DNA of 64,000 nucleotides, taken from Eikenella longinqua (GTDB taxonomy: Bacteria > Pseudomonadota > Gammaproteobacteria > Burkholderiales > Neisseriaceae). The notes beneath the pieces were generated by a model. That model was given only the letters and a program-made list of their open reading frames with translations, was not told the origin of the DNA and searched no databases. Position 1 is the first letter of the stretch, and the number at the start of each line of letters is the position of its first letter. Shown here in pieces: positions 1-7,721 of the stretch. The stretch is taken from contig NZ_LXSL01000020.1 of NCBI RefSeq assembly GCF_001648355.1, positions 1 to 64,000 on the forward strand. The letters are read 5' to 3'. A program made the translations under genes and the position numbers.

Positions 1-196
1 AAAACCACATTAACGGCATTGAGAATTTCTGGAATCAGGCAAAACGTGTCTTACGCAAATACAACGGAATCGACCGCAAATCTTTCCTGCTGTTCTTGAA
101 AGAATGCGAATTTCGGTTTAACTTCGGCACACCGTCCCGACAGCTTAAAATCCTGCGGAGATGGTGTGGAATTTAGGGCTAATCTACGTCAGCCCC
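1..196 (+). mobile_element. IS1595-family (IS1016-like) element, right end only
   Basis: The window opens inside an insertion sequence. It holds the 3' end of a transposase followed by a terminal segment, bases 176-196, that reads GGGCT, ten bases, then AGCCCC. This resembles the terminal inverted repeat of IS1016-type elements (recalled from family knowledge, not searched). Immediately beyond base 196 the sequence becomes the interior of the mod gene on the minus strand, so the element has inserted into mod. The left end and any target duplication lie outside the window. Confidence 0.75.
3..176 (+). CDS. IS1595-family transposase, C-terminal fragment
   Basis: An open frame enters from the window edge and ends at TAG 174-176, giving 57 residues of a transposase C-terminus. 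It carries the strings NGIENFWNQAKR, RKSFLLFLKECEFRFN and a basic tail. The GIENFWNQAK...FLKECEFRFN pattern is typical of the last part of the ISXO2-like DDE domain in IS1595/IS1016 transposases, where the E of ENFW belongs to the catalytic region. The 5' end is outside the window, so intactness cannot be judged. Confidence 0.85.
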   Translation, partial: NHINGIENFWNQAKRVLRKYNGIDRKSFLLFLKECEFRFNFGTPSRQLKILRRWCGI

Positions 197-1021
197 TTTT
201 TCTTTAATCGTTTATCTTCTCCACCACCAGAAGCACCTGCTATATTTTCATATTGATTGATATAGCATTGACAAAATTTCCTTCCCCAAATACTTCATTG
301 CACAGCAACTTCAACTGCGCTTGTTCGTTATCATCTATCAAGATAAAAATCACGCCGTCTTCGCGCAGCAGGGTTTTCGCCAGATGCAGGCGCGGCAGCA
401 TCATGGAGAGCCAGTTGCTGTGGTAATGCCCGTTGTCTTTGCTGTTTTTGCGGAATGCGCCTTGGAACATACCGTCGCGTTTCAGGTAGCCCGCGTCGTC
501 GGTGTCGCCCACGCGGCGGGCGTATTCTTCGCGAGTTTCGGAGAATTTGTCGGGATAAATGAAGGAATCGTTGCCGGTGTTGTAAGGCGGGTCGATGTAG
601 ATCATCTTCACGCTGCCGACGTAGGATTTTTGCAGGATTTTCAGGGCTTCGAGGTTTTCGGCTTCGATAAAGAGATTTTGCGTGCCGCTCCAATCCACGC
701 TTTCGCTTTGGCAGGGCGCGAGGGTGTGGGATGCGGGCGATTGCAGCGTGCGGTAGGCATCGCTTTTGCCCGCCCAGTCGAGCCGGTAGCGTTCGCCTGT
801 GTGGGCAAGGTTATCTTCGCCCAGCACGAGTTTGAGCTTTTCCCAGTCGACCTGTTCTTCGCAGAAGGCTTCGGGAAAGATTTTCTTGAGTTGTAATAAT
901 CTGTTTTTGTTGGGATTATTTTCTAGATTTGGTATAATTTCGGTTCGGTTCGGTTCGGTTCGGTTCGGTTCGGTTCGGTTCGGTTCGGTTCGGTTCGGTT
1001 CGGTTCGGTTCGGTTCGCCAT
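197..1021 (-). pseudogene. mod: type III DNA methyltransferase (mod), phase-variable, 5' fragment
   Basis: This is the N-terminal part of a type III restriction-modification Mod subunit, an adenine methyltransferase. The main body (from about position 938 down to 243) contains WSGTQNLFIEAENLEALKIL and the catalytic motif IV DPPYNTG, then GVIFILIDDNE. Three lesions are visible. (1) The plausible ATG at 1021-1019 reads into a 15-copy CCGAA tract (minus-strand sense) and meets TAG at 925-923; the body lies in another frame that stays open through the tract, so this copy is OFF, and 14 or 17 copies would put it in frame. (2) Near 244-248 one A seems lost from an A run, giving TAG at 242-240; restoring it continues as MKNIAGASGGGEDKR, a stretch typical of Mod proteins. 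(3) The gene is cut at 196 by the IS. Motif I (FxGxG), which lies C-terminal in this class, is missing, so the fragment cannot be an active enzyme. Confidence 0.82.
939..1017. repeat. pentanucleotide tract (TTCGG/CCGAA), 15 full copies
   Basis: Bases 941-1015 are 15 perfect tandem copies of CGGTT, with partial copies on each side. On the minus strand the unit encodes repeating NRTEP. Because the unit is five bases, each gain or loss of one copy shifts the mod reading frame. This is the classic layout of a slipped-strand phase-variation tract near the start of a Neisseriaceae mod gene (compare the pentamer repeats of neisserial modB). Confidence 0.95.
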
Positions 1022-1108
1022 AACTGCGTCTTTCTAATGTATCGGACGGAGCTGCCGATTCTAGCGTGGTTTGTGCAGTGTTGCCATGCTGGTGTTTATT
1101 CTTGTGAG

Positions 1109-1174
1109 CAACAGGCTACCTGAAAACGAGTTTTGCGAGTTTCTGCGAAGCTAAATTTTTCAGGTAGCCTGTTG
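1109..1174. repeat. inverted DUS pair around a repeat module; possible bidirectional terminator
   Basis: Two inverted copies of the DUS with matching flanks (CAACAGGCTACCTGAAAA and its complement) enclose about 25 bases ending in TTTCTGCGAAGCTAAA, one module of the local intergenic repeat family. It lies just 3' of the exporter gene and upstream of mod, so it could end transcription of the exporter. Confidence 0.7.
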
Positions 1175-1197
1175 TTTGGTGTGCAGGCATGGCGGAT

Positions 1198-2625
1198 TTA
1201 TTCGCTGCTTTCGCCGTGCGGCTTGAGCCGGTAGGCGCAGACGATGGTGAGGATGCCGACGGCCAGGGCGAAGCTCATGCTGAGGTGGATGCCGTTGAGC
1301 ATGGCCTGTTGCGGGCTGCTGCCGCCGGAGAGGTGTTCGCCGATGTTGGTGGTGCCCACGAAGAAGGCGGCTCCGATGGCGCCGGCGATGGGGTTGATGG
1401 TGGTGATGATGGCGGCGCCGTGCGGGTTGAGGTGTTTGGGCAGGGCGTTGAGGCCGTGGGTTTCGCCGGTGATGCAGGCGGATACGGCCACGGCCATCAG
1501 GGCAAACATGGCGGAGAGGGCGGCGGTTTGGGTGTCGATTTTCAAGTAGCCCCACAATACGGCCAGCGAGGCGGTGAGCAGGATGGTGGCGGGCAGCACC
1601 ACGAAGCGACCGCCTTTTTTATCCAGCAGTTTACCAAACAGCGGCGCGGCGCAGGCTTGGGCGATGCTGGCGGGCATCAGGATGAGGCCGGTGGCCGTGC
1701 CGGTGAGCAGCAGCACCTGCTGGGTGTAGATGGGCACCATCAGCTCGAGGCCGAGAAACAGGAAATAGGAGCAGGCGAGGATGGCCAGGCACAGGCTGAA
1801 CTGGCTGTATTGCAGTGCGCGTAGGTTGAGCAGCGGCGTGGCAATGTGAAACTGGCGGCGCACAAACCAGCCGATGAGCAGCACGGAGCCGGCCAGGAGC
1901 AGGGCAAACTCGGCCAAGGGCAGCGCAGCGAAGTTGCTGCACGCATACACCAGCCCGCCGAAGCCGCCGATGGAAAGCAGGGCGGAGGGGATGTCGATTT
2001 TCGGGCGGGTGATGGGGTTGAGATTGACGCTGAGGTATTTGCCCACGAGAAACATGGCCGCGAGCATAAACGGCGCGGTGGCGGCGAAGAGCACGCGCCA
2101 GTGGGTGTGGTCGATGATGATGCCGGAGAGGGTGGGGCCGAGCGCGGGGGCGGCGGTGAACATCATGGTGATCACGCCCATGGCCGTGCCGCGCCGGTTG
2201 GGCGGGAAGATATTGAGGATGCCGTTAAACAGCAGCGGCACGAAAAACGCGGCGGATATGGCCTGCACCATGCGCCCGGCCAGCAGCACGCCGAAATTGG
2301 GCGCGAGCGCGCAAATCAGCGAGCCGGCGAGGAAGGTGGCTTGGGTGATGAGTACCATTTTGCGCGTTTCAAACCATTGGATCACGCCGGCGGTAATCGG
2401 CGTGAACGCGCCCATCACCAAGAGGAAGCCGGTGGTGAGCCATTGGGCGGTGGTTTTGTCGATGTGGAAATCGCGCATGATGGGCGTGAGCGCCACGTTG
2501 AGCAGGGTGTCGTTCAGGTAGCCGAAGAAGGCGCCGATAAAGAGCGTGGCCACGATGGTTTTGGCAGGGAAGCCCTCGCGGTCGGCGAAGTATTCGTGTT
2601 GGGCGGCGGAATCGGTGTGTTGCAT
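1198..2625 (-). CDS. MFS drug exporter, DHA2 (EmrB/QacA-like) family
   Basis: The 475-residue product is an integral inner-membrane transporter with many hydrophobic helices, in the size range of 14-helix DHA2 drug:H+ antiporters. Visible features are the first helix with LNDTLLNVALTPI (family pattern LDxTIVNVALP), a loop GRMVQAISAAFFVPL (motif close to GRxxQGxGaA), and NRRGTAMG followed by ALGPTLSGIIID (motif C, GPxxGG-like, characteristic of antiporters). Export of toxic compounds is inferred from the family and the substrate is unknown. No EmrA-like membrane fusion gene is adjacent. The ATG at 2625 follows a purine-rich stretch (AAGAAAGAA) 6-15 bases upstream. A DUS is read through inside the gene as WGYLKI near 1540. 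Confidence 0.85.
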   Translation of the reverse strand: MQHTDSAAQHEYFADREGFPAKTIVATLFIGAFFGYLNDTLLNVALTPIMRDFHIDKTTAQWLTTGFLLVMGAFTPITAGVIQWFETRKMVLITQATFLAGSLICALAPNFGVLLAGRMVQAISAAFFVPLLFNGILNIFPPNRRGTAMGVITMMFTAAPALGPTLSGIIIDHTHWRVLFAATAPFMLAAMFLVGKYLSVNLNPITRPKIDIPSALLSIGGFGGLVYACSNFAALPLAEFALLLAGSVLLIGWFVRRQFHIATPLLNLRALQYSQFSLCLAILACSYFLFLGLELMVPIYTQQVLLLTGTATGLILMPASIAQACAAPLFGKLLDKKGGRFVVLPATILLTASLAVLWGYLKIDTQTAALSAMFALMAVAVSACITGETHGLNALPKHLNPHGAAIITTINPIAGAIGAAFFVGTTNIGEHLSGGSSPQQAMLNGIHLSMSFALAVGILTIVCAYRLKPHGESSE

Positions 2626-2785
2626 AAAGCGTTCTTTCTTATTGTGGAATGGATTGCTGCTGTATAGAGGCTGCCTGAAAACGCGGGCTGGGGCGCAGCG
2701 AAAAGGCTACCTGAAAAATAGGGGTTTCGGCGCAGCCAGGCTATGCAGCCAAACCCGGGCAGGTGGGCAGGGCAAACGGCAGATT

Positions 2786-3436
2786 CTACGCCATTTCGTC
2801 GGCCAAAGCCCGCACGGCCAGCATATCGCGGGCCACATGGTTGGCGAAGGGCTGCGGCTCGGCGCGGCTGCCGAACCACACCGTGCGCATGCCCAGCGCC
2901 TTGGCTGCTTGCAGGTTGGCGGCGCTGTCGTCCACCAAGATGCATTGCTGCGGCGGCACGGCCAGCGCGGCGCACACCAAACGGAAAGATTGCGGCTGCG
3001 GCTTGTGGTGCAGGGCTAGGTCGTCCACGCCGAACAGCGCGTCGAAATGGCCGCCCAAACCCATCGCCTCAACCAAGGCGCGCACGTAAAACGCGGGGCC
3101 GTTGGAAAACACGGCTTTGCGGCCGGGCAGGGCAGCAAGCGCTTCGGCGGCGTGCGGCATGGCTTGCAGCGCGGCCAGGAGTTCGGGCAGGTGGTGGCTT
3201 TGGCGCAGGAAGTCGGCGGGGCGGATGTGCGGGTGGTGCCGCTGCAAACCGCCGAGCGTGGCGCCGTAGTGACGCCAGTAGTGTTCGCGCAGGTCGGAGG
3301 CTTCGGGCAGGCTCAGGCCGAGCTCGCGCGCCATGAAGGCGGTCATGCGGCGGTTGATGAGCAGGAAGATGCCCGCATCGGCGCGGTGCAGAGTGTCGTC
3401 TAAATCAAACAGCCAAACGGGCTGGGGCGGCGGCAT
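2786..3436 (-). CDS. HAD-family hydrolase, pyrimidine 5'-nucleotidase type
   Basis: The 216-residue cytosolic phosphatase belongs to the haloacid dehalogenase superfamily. Motif I is FDLDDTL at residues 10-16 with the nucleophile and acid Asp. Motif II is FSNG near residue 112, motif III the Lys in HHKPQP near 144, and motif IV LVDDS near 167. The order, length and small alpha-helical cap resemble the SDT1/pyrimidine 5'-nucleotidase branch (DLDDTLH...). Substrate assignment is by family resemblance only. It stands alone: the upstream gap contains a DUS and a miniature repeat, and the downstream gap (2626-2785) has DUS-like sequences only. Confidence 0.82.
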   Translation of the reverse strand: MPPPQPVWLFDLDDTLHRADAGIFLLINRRMTAFMARELGLSLPEASDLREHYWRHYGATLGGLQRHHPHIRPADFLRQSHHLPELLAALQAMPHAAEALAALPGRKAVFSNGPAFYVRALVEAMGLGGHFDALFGVDDLALHHKPQPQSFRLVCAALAVPPQQCILVDDSAANLQAAKALGMRTVWFGSRAEPQPFANHVARDMLAVRALADEMA

Positions 3437-3475
3437 AAAGGCTACCTGAAAAATAGAAAGGCGGGATTATAGCTA

Positions 3476-3567
3476 AAGCACTTATTTCTTCATACGGCGT
3501 TGGCTCGCCTTGCCGTATCGCTCATACTGCCTGCGGCTCGCCGCCTGGTATGCAGAAATAATTGCTT
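3476..3567. repeat. miniature inverted-repeat element with a Correia-like core
   Basis: Imperfect terminal inverted repeats of about 19 bases (left AAGCACTTATTTCTTCATA, right complement AAGCAATTATTTCTGCATA) flank a core that reads TACGGCGTTGGCTCGCC, TTGCCGTA, then TACTGCCTGCGGCTCGCC. The core closely follows the core of the Correia-type element at 26,349-26,453, but the ends are different. It sits between the divergent HAD hydrolase and aldolase genes. Confidence 0.6.
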
Positions 3568-3607
3568 CAGCTCCATATAGCGCCTGCCCGCCAATGCTGC
3601 CGTTTGC

Positions 3608-3616
3608 TGCTATAAT
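3608..3616 (+). promoter_or_regulatory. extended -10 promoter element of the aldolase gene
   Basis: TGC followed by a perfect TATAAT (3611-3616) lies 41 bases upstream of the fba start codon. No good -35 hexamer is visible at 17 bases, which fits an extended -10 promoter. The gene start is preceded by TTAGGAGATTGCT, a strong ribosome binding site. Confidence 0.6.
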
Positions 3617-3657
3617 CACGCCGATTCTTACAACCGATTATCACTTAGGAGATTGCT

Positions 3658-4725
3658 ATGGCTTTGGTATCCATGCGCCAGCTTTTGGACCACGCCGCCG
3701 AACACGGCTACGGCCTGCCCGCCTTTAATGTGAACAACTTGGAACAGATGCGCGCCATCATGGAAGCGGCCGACCAAGTGAATGCGCCCGTGATCGTGCA
3801 GGCTTCTGCCGGCGCGCGCAAATACGCCGGCGCGCCCTTCTTGCGCCACCTGATTTTGGCGGCGGTGGAAGAATTTCCGCACATTCCCGTGGTGATGCAC
3901 CAAGACCACGGCGCCTCGCCCGATGTGTGCCAACGCTCCATCCAGCTCGGCTTCAGCTCGGTGATGATGGACGGCTCGCTCCTGGCCGACGGCAAAACTC
4001 CGTCTAGCTACGAATACAACGTGGACGTTACCCGCACCGTGGTGAACTTCTCCCATGCCTGCGGCGTATCCGTGGAAGGCGAAATCGGCGTGTTGGGCAA
4101 CCTGGAAACCGGTGAAGCGGGCGAAGAAGACGGCGTGGGCGCCGCCGGCAAGTTGAGCCACGACCAAATGCTCACCAGCGTGGAAGACGCCGTGCGCTTC
4201 GTAAACGACACCGGCGTGGACGCGCTCGCCATCGCCGTGGGCACCAGCCACGGCGCGTATAAGTTTACCCGCCCGCCCACAGGCGACGTGCTGCGCATCG
4301 ACCGCATTAAAGAAATCCACGCCGCCCTGCCGAACACGCACATCGTGATGCACGGCTCCAGCTCCGTGCCGCAGGAATGGCTGAAAGTGATCAACGAATA
4401 CGGCGGCGACATCGGCGAAACCTACGGCGTGCCGGTGGAAGAAATCGTGGAAGGCATCAAACACGGCGTGCGCAAGGTGAATATCGACACCGACCTGCGT
4501 CTGGCCAGCACCGGCGCTATCCGCCGCTTCCTGGCCGAACACCCCAGCGAGTTCGACCCGCGCAAATACCTGGCCAAAACCATCGAAGCCATGAAAGGCA
4601 TCTGCCTCGCACGCTACCAGGCTTTCGGCTGCGAAGGCATGGCGGATAAAATCAAACCCGTTTCGCTGGAAAAAATGGCCACCCGCTACGCCAAAGGCGA
4701 GCTAAACCAAGTGGTGGTGAAGTAA
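3658..4725 (+). CDS. fba: fructose-bisphosphate aldolase, class II
   Basis: The 355-residue enzyme interconverts fructose 1,6-bisphosphate with dihydroxyacetone phosphate and glyceraldehyde 3-phosphate in glycolysis and gluconeogenesis. Zinc and catalytic residues are seen in HQDHG (residues 81-85), the glycine-rich phosphate-binding segment AVGTSHGAYKF, IVMHGSSSVP with a further zinc histidine, and GVRKVNIDTDLRLA. Length and the NNLEQMRAIMEAA start fit the Calvin-cycle-type class IIA group found in betaproteobacteria. Its own promoter lies upstream and a DUS pair lies downstream, so it is probably monocistronic. Confidence 0.96.
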   Translation: MALVSMRQLLDHAAEHGYGLPAFNVNNLEQMRAIMEAADQVNAPVIVQASAGARKYAGAPFLRHLILAAVEEFPHIPVVMHQDHGASPDVCQRSIQLGFSSVMMDGSLLADGKTPSSYEYNVDVTRTVVNFSHACGVSVEGEIGVLGNLETGEAGEEDGVGAAGKLSHDQMLTSVEDAVRFVNDTGVDALAIAVGTSHGAYKFTRPPTGDVLRIDRIKEIHAALPNTHIVMHGSSSVPQEWLKVINEYGGDIGETYGVPVEEIVEGIKHGVRKVNIDTDLRLASTGAIRRFLAEHPSEFDPRKYLAKTIEAMKGICLARYQAFGCEGMADKIKPVSLEKMATRYAKGELNQVVVK

Positions 4726-4746
4726 ACCTTTGATTGAATGAATGGC

Positions 4747-4976
4747 AACAGGCTACCTGAAAAATTCCGCTTCGCAGAACATCGCAAAGCTTGTTTCAGG
4801 TAGCCTGTTTGGTTTGGGGAAACGGGGTTTGCAGAGTAATCATCATCCGGCTGCCGAAGAAAGGCTACCTGAAAAACGATGCCTCGGTTTAGCCAAGGCG
4901 GAATCTCTGCCAAACTAAAACGTCGCTTCCAAGGAAGTGAAAATACCGCGCAGCATTTTCAGGTAGCCCTCCGCCT
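4747..4976. repeat. intergenic DUS cluster between fba and metX
   Basis: The 320-base gap after fba holds four DUS. The first two (about 4747-4809) are inverted with matching flanks (AACAGGCTACCTGAAA) and enclose a CTTCGCAGAAC module; this is a plausible fba terminator. Two more DUS follow near 4861 and 4957. No coding potential was seen. The metX promoter lies at the right edge. Confidence 0.7.
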
Positions 4977-5012
4977 CCGGGCGCATACCATGAATTTCTC
5001 CGCCCCATCCGC

Positions 5013-5018
5013 TATAAT
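5013..5018 (+). promoter_or_regulatory. -10 element for metX-metW
   Basis: A perfect TATAAT lies 28 bases upstream of the metX ATG, in the same GCTATAATC context seen upstream of hisS and fba. No convincing -35 box or methionine-responsive riboswitch was recognised in the short leader. Confidence 0.5.
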
Positions 5019-5045
5019 CAACATAATTTAACAAGCAAGCCGCCT

Positions 5046-6194
5046 ATGAACCAGCCCGCCTCCGTGGGGATCGTTGCCCCGCAAACCATCGCCTTCGAAC
5101 AGCCCTTCACCCTGCAAAACGGCCACACCCTGCCGCGTTTCGACCTGATCACCGAAACCTACGGCACGCTCAACGAGAGTAAATCCAACGCCATCCTCAT
5201 CTGCCACGCCCTCTCCGGCACGCACCACGTGGCCGGCCGCCACAGCCCGGCCGACAAACACCCCGGCTGGTGGGACAACATGGTTGGCCCCAACAAGCCG
5301 GTAGACACCAACCGCTTCTTCGTGGTCGGGCTCAATAATCTCGGCGGCTGTGCCGGCAGCAGCGGCCCCCTGAGCACCAACCCCGCCACCGGCCAGCCCT
5401 ACGGCTCCGATTTCCCCGTGGTAACCGTGAAAGACTGGGTGCGCTCCCAAGCGCTCCTGGCCGACCATTTCGGCATCAAACAATGGGCGGCGGTGATGGG
5501 CGGCAGCCTCGGCGGCATGCAGGCCCTGCAATGGGCCATCGACTTCCCCGAGCGCGTGCGCCACGCCCTGGTGATTGCCTCCGCGCCCAAATTGTCCACC
5601 CAAAACATCGCCTTCAACGACGTTGCCCGCCAAGCCATCCTCACCGACCCCGATTTCCACGAAGGCCACTACGCCTGCCGCCAAGCCGTGCCGCGCCGCG
5701 GTCTGCGCATTGCCCGCATGATGGGGCACATCACCTATCTGGCCGAAGACGGGCTGGGCAAAAAGTTTGGCCGCCAGATGAAAAGCGGCGAGCTGCAATA
5801 TGGCTACGGCATTGAATTTGAAGTGGAAAGCTATCTGCGCTACCAAGGCGACAAATTTGCCGACCGCTTCGATGCCAACACTTATCTCTTGATGACCAAG
5901 GCGCTGGATTATTTCGATCCCGCCGCCGATTTCGGCCACAGCCTCCAAGCCGCCCTCGCCGGCGTGCAGGCCAAATTCTTCGTGGCCAGCTTCAGCAGCG
6001 ACTGGCGCTTCGCCCCCGAGCGCTCGCACGAGCTGGTGAAAGCCCTGATTGGTGCCAAGAAAAACGTGCAATACATCGAAATCGAATCCTCCCACGGCCA
6101 CGACGCCTTCCTGATGGAAGACGAGCCCTACTTGAAAGCCGTGAAAGCCTATATCGATAATATCCACAAGGAGTTGGCGCATGAATCTGCGTGA
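5046..6194 (+). CDS. metX: homoserine O-acyltransferase (MetX)
   Basis: The 382-residue alpha/beta-hydrolase-fold enzyme activates homoserine by acylation in methionine synthesis. The nucleophile Ser154 sits in the elbow MGGSLGG. The acid and base are probably in FSSDWRFAPERS and ESSHGHDAFL near the C-terminus. NLNNLGGCAGSSGP-type oxyanion-hole residues (LNNLGG at 96-101) are present. In betaproteobacteria that pair metX with metW the enzyme commonly uses succinyl-CoA, but the acyl donor cannot be read safely here. It overlaps metW by 14 bases, so the pair is co-translated. Confidence 0.94.
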   Translation: MNQPASVGIVAPQTIAFEQPFTLQNGHTLPRFDLITETYGTLNESKSNAILICHALSGTHHVAGRHSPADKHPGWWDNMVGPNKPVDTNRFFVVGLNNLGGCAGSSGPLSTNPATGQPYGSDFPVVTVKDWVRSQALLADHFGIKQWAAVMGGSLGGMQALQWAIDFPERVRHALVIASAPKLSTQNIAFNDVARQAILTDPDFHEGHYACRQAVPRRGLRIARMMGHITYLAEDGLGKKFGRQMKSGELQYGYGIEFEVESYLRYQGDKFADRFDANTYLLMTKALDYFDPAADFGHSLQAALAGVQAKFFVASFSSDWRFAPERSHELVKALIGAKKNVQYIEIESSHGHDAFLMEDEPYLKAVKAYIDNIHKELAHESA

Positions 6195-6762
6195 CGACCT
6201 GCAACTGATCTACGACTGGATTCCCGAGGGCAGCCGCGTGCTCGATTTGGGCTGCGGCGACGGCGAGCTGCTGCAAGCCCTGGTAACGCATAAAAGCTGC
6301 ACCGGCTACGGCGTGGAAATCGACACTGGCAGCGTGATTGCCGCCATCGGCCGCGGCGTGAACGTGATCCAGGCGGACTTGGAGCAAGGCCTGCAAGCCT
6401 TCGGCGACGGCAGCTTCGACATTATCGTGCTCAGCCAAACCATCCAGGCCATGCAAAACGTGGAAACCATCTTGCGCGACCTCACCCGCGTGGCCAAGCA
6501 AGCCATCGTCACCTTCCCCAACTTCGGCTATTGGCGCAACCGCTTCCAGCTGGTGTTCGGCGGTCACATGCCCGTGAGCGAGCGCATGCCCTACGATTGG
6601 TACGACACGCCCAACATCCATTGGTGCACCCTGAGCGATTTCGACCGCCTGTGCGCCAAAAACCGCATCCGCGTGCTCGAACGGGCGGTGATGGCCGGCG
6701 GCCAGCGCGTGCAATACCTGCCCAACCTGCTGGGCAGCCTGGCGTTTTACCGCGTGGGCTGA
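6181..6762 (+). CDS. metW: methionine biosynthesis protein MetW, SAM-dependent methyltransferase fold
   Basis: The 193-residue protein carries the methyltransferase motif I VLDLGCGDGELLQAL near residues 20-34, and then MetW signatures such as GYGVEID, NVIQADLEQGL and FPNFGYWRNRFQLVFGGHMPVSE. MetW accompanies MetX in methionine synthesis; its precise activity is not settled, and a stimulating role for MetX is proposed for the family. The start codon lies inside the metX 3' end, preceded by AAGGAG at a good distance (AAGGAGTTGGCGC). Confidence 0.94.
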   Translation: MNLRDDLQLIYDWIPEGSRVLDLGCGDGELLQALVTHKSCTGYGVEIDTGSVIAAIGRGVNVIQADLEQGLQAFGDGSFDIIVLSQTIQAMQNVETILRDLTRVAKQAIVTFPNFGYWRNRFQLVFGGHMPVSERMPYDWYDTPNIHWCTLSDFDRLCAKNRIRVLERAVMAGGQRVQYLPNLLGSLAFYRVG

Positions 6763-6932
6763 ACGATTGCTTTGCCTTTGGATTTGCGGGTTTACCCGAT
6801 GATTTAGAAAGATTATTCAAATCCGCACAAGATGGCTTTTATTTAAGCCAGGTCAAAGTTGCGGCGGCGGTGAAACGTATAATTAAGTAAAAATATTCGT
6901 TTGTTTTGTAAGAATAGGGAGATTGGATACTT

Positions 6933-7211
6933 ATGCTACGCAATTTTTCAGACAAGCTGGCCGCCAGCGACGACAAAGGCGACTTCGAGCTCAACTGCCT
7001 GATGATGATCATCGAAGACAAAGCCCGCCACCAATGGGCTGCCCGCTTGAAAGTGACCAAAAAATACAACGACAGCAATGCCCGCACCACGCTGCTGGAA
7101 AAGTTTGAAAAAGACATGGCGCACGAAATCGACGCGCAGCGCTTCGTGTTGGACGAACTGGAGGAATATCCGGAATTCCGCAGCAAAGTGCTGGAGGGCT
7201 TCCAGCTTTAA
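6933..7211 (+). CDS. conserved small protein of unknown function
   Basis: A charged 92-residue protein without signal peptide or membrane segment, probably alpha-helical. Visible stretches are NCLMMIIEDKARHQWAARLKV, an amphipathic and charged middle, and EKDMAHEIDAQRFVLDELEEYPEFR at the end. I do not recognise a family with certainty. The ATG is preceded by AGGGAG at a long spacing (13 bases). It follows metW after 170 bases that include an AT-rich stretch, so it may have its own promoter. A DUS pair closes it. Confidence 0.7.
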   Translation: MLRNFSDKLAASDDKGDFELNCLMMIIEDKARHQWAARLKVTKKYNDSNARTTLLEKFEKDMAHEIDAQRFVLDELEEYPEFRSKVLEGFQL

Positions 7212-7232
7212 GCTGCCGCTGTGATACCAACG

Positions 7233-7292
7233 AGGCTACCTGAAAATTTTCGCTTCGCAGAAACTTTGCTGTGCTGCGTTTTCAGGTAGCCT
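7233..7292 (+). terminator. inverted DUS pair, likely terminator
   Basis: AGGCTACCTGAAAA and its exact complement (7279-7292) enclose a TTCGCTTCGCAGAAACTT module and are followed by TTTATTTTT. They lie 21 bases after the small unknown gene. Confidence 0.65.
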
Positions 7293-7389
7293 TTATTTTT
7301 GCCGGGTTGTTGGGTTTGCCAACCGGATAAGGCTACCTGAAAAAATGAAACGGATTGGCTTGGGCGAAAGGTTGGTTGGCGTTTCGTTT

Positions 7390-7562
7390 GGGTTTCGCAG
7401 AAACCTTGCCTTGGCTGTGCCGAGACATCGCTTTAGCTTCGCGGCAACTCCGCCTTGGCTGCGCCAAGACATCGCTTTAGCTTCGCGGCAACTCCGCCTT
7501 GGCTGCGCCAAGACATCGTTTTAGCTTCGCAGAAACTCAGCCTTGACTGCGCCAAGACATCG
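7390..7562. repeat. four tandem copies of a 44-bp intergenic repeat unit
   Basis: After a partial first copy, three 44-base copies (7431-7474, 7475-7518, 7519-7562) repeat the modules TTTAGCTTCGC-GCAACTC and CCGCCTTGGCTGCGCCAAG followed by ACATCG. Each copy contains the palindrome CTTGGCTGCGCCAAG. A DUS in plus orientation opens the stretch at 7331 and an inverted DUS closes it at 7565. Single copies of the same modules occur in many other gaps in this window. The rest of the 510-base gap between 7211 and 7722 shows no coding potential. Confidence 0.9.
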
Positions 7563-7721
7563 CTTTCAGGTAGCCTTTATTGTTGTATATCTCTTAAATA
7601 ATCATTTAAAACCAGCTGGTTGTGCTATATATAATTTTTCCTTCTATCTAAGGTCAAAATCGGTCTTTCCGTTCTGCCTGCCGCTTCGCCTATGATAAGC
7701 GCACGGTTTTGGAGAACGAAA

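Noticed and set aside
799..1023. Plus-strand open frame through the CGGTT tract (SVRFG repeats)
   Set aside because: It is the antisense of the mod repeat tract; it has no homology, and its length is due only to the tandem repeat.
5028..6182. Minus-strand frame opposite metX
   Set aside because: Antisense shadow of a conserved gene with no recognisable motif.
6763..6890. Extension or remnant gene after metW (LERLFKSAQDGFYLSQVKVAAAVKRIIK)
   Set aside because: The frame reads protein-like near its end but has no start of its own after metW; too short to support.
7390..7562. CRISPR array
   Set aside because: Units are directly contiguous with no unique spacers, and no cas genes are nearby; the units match dispersed intergenic modules.
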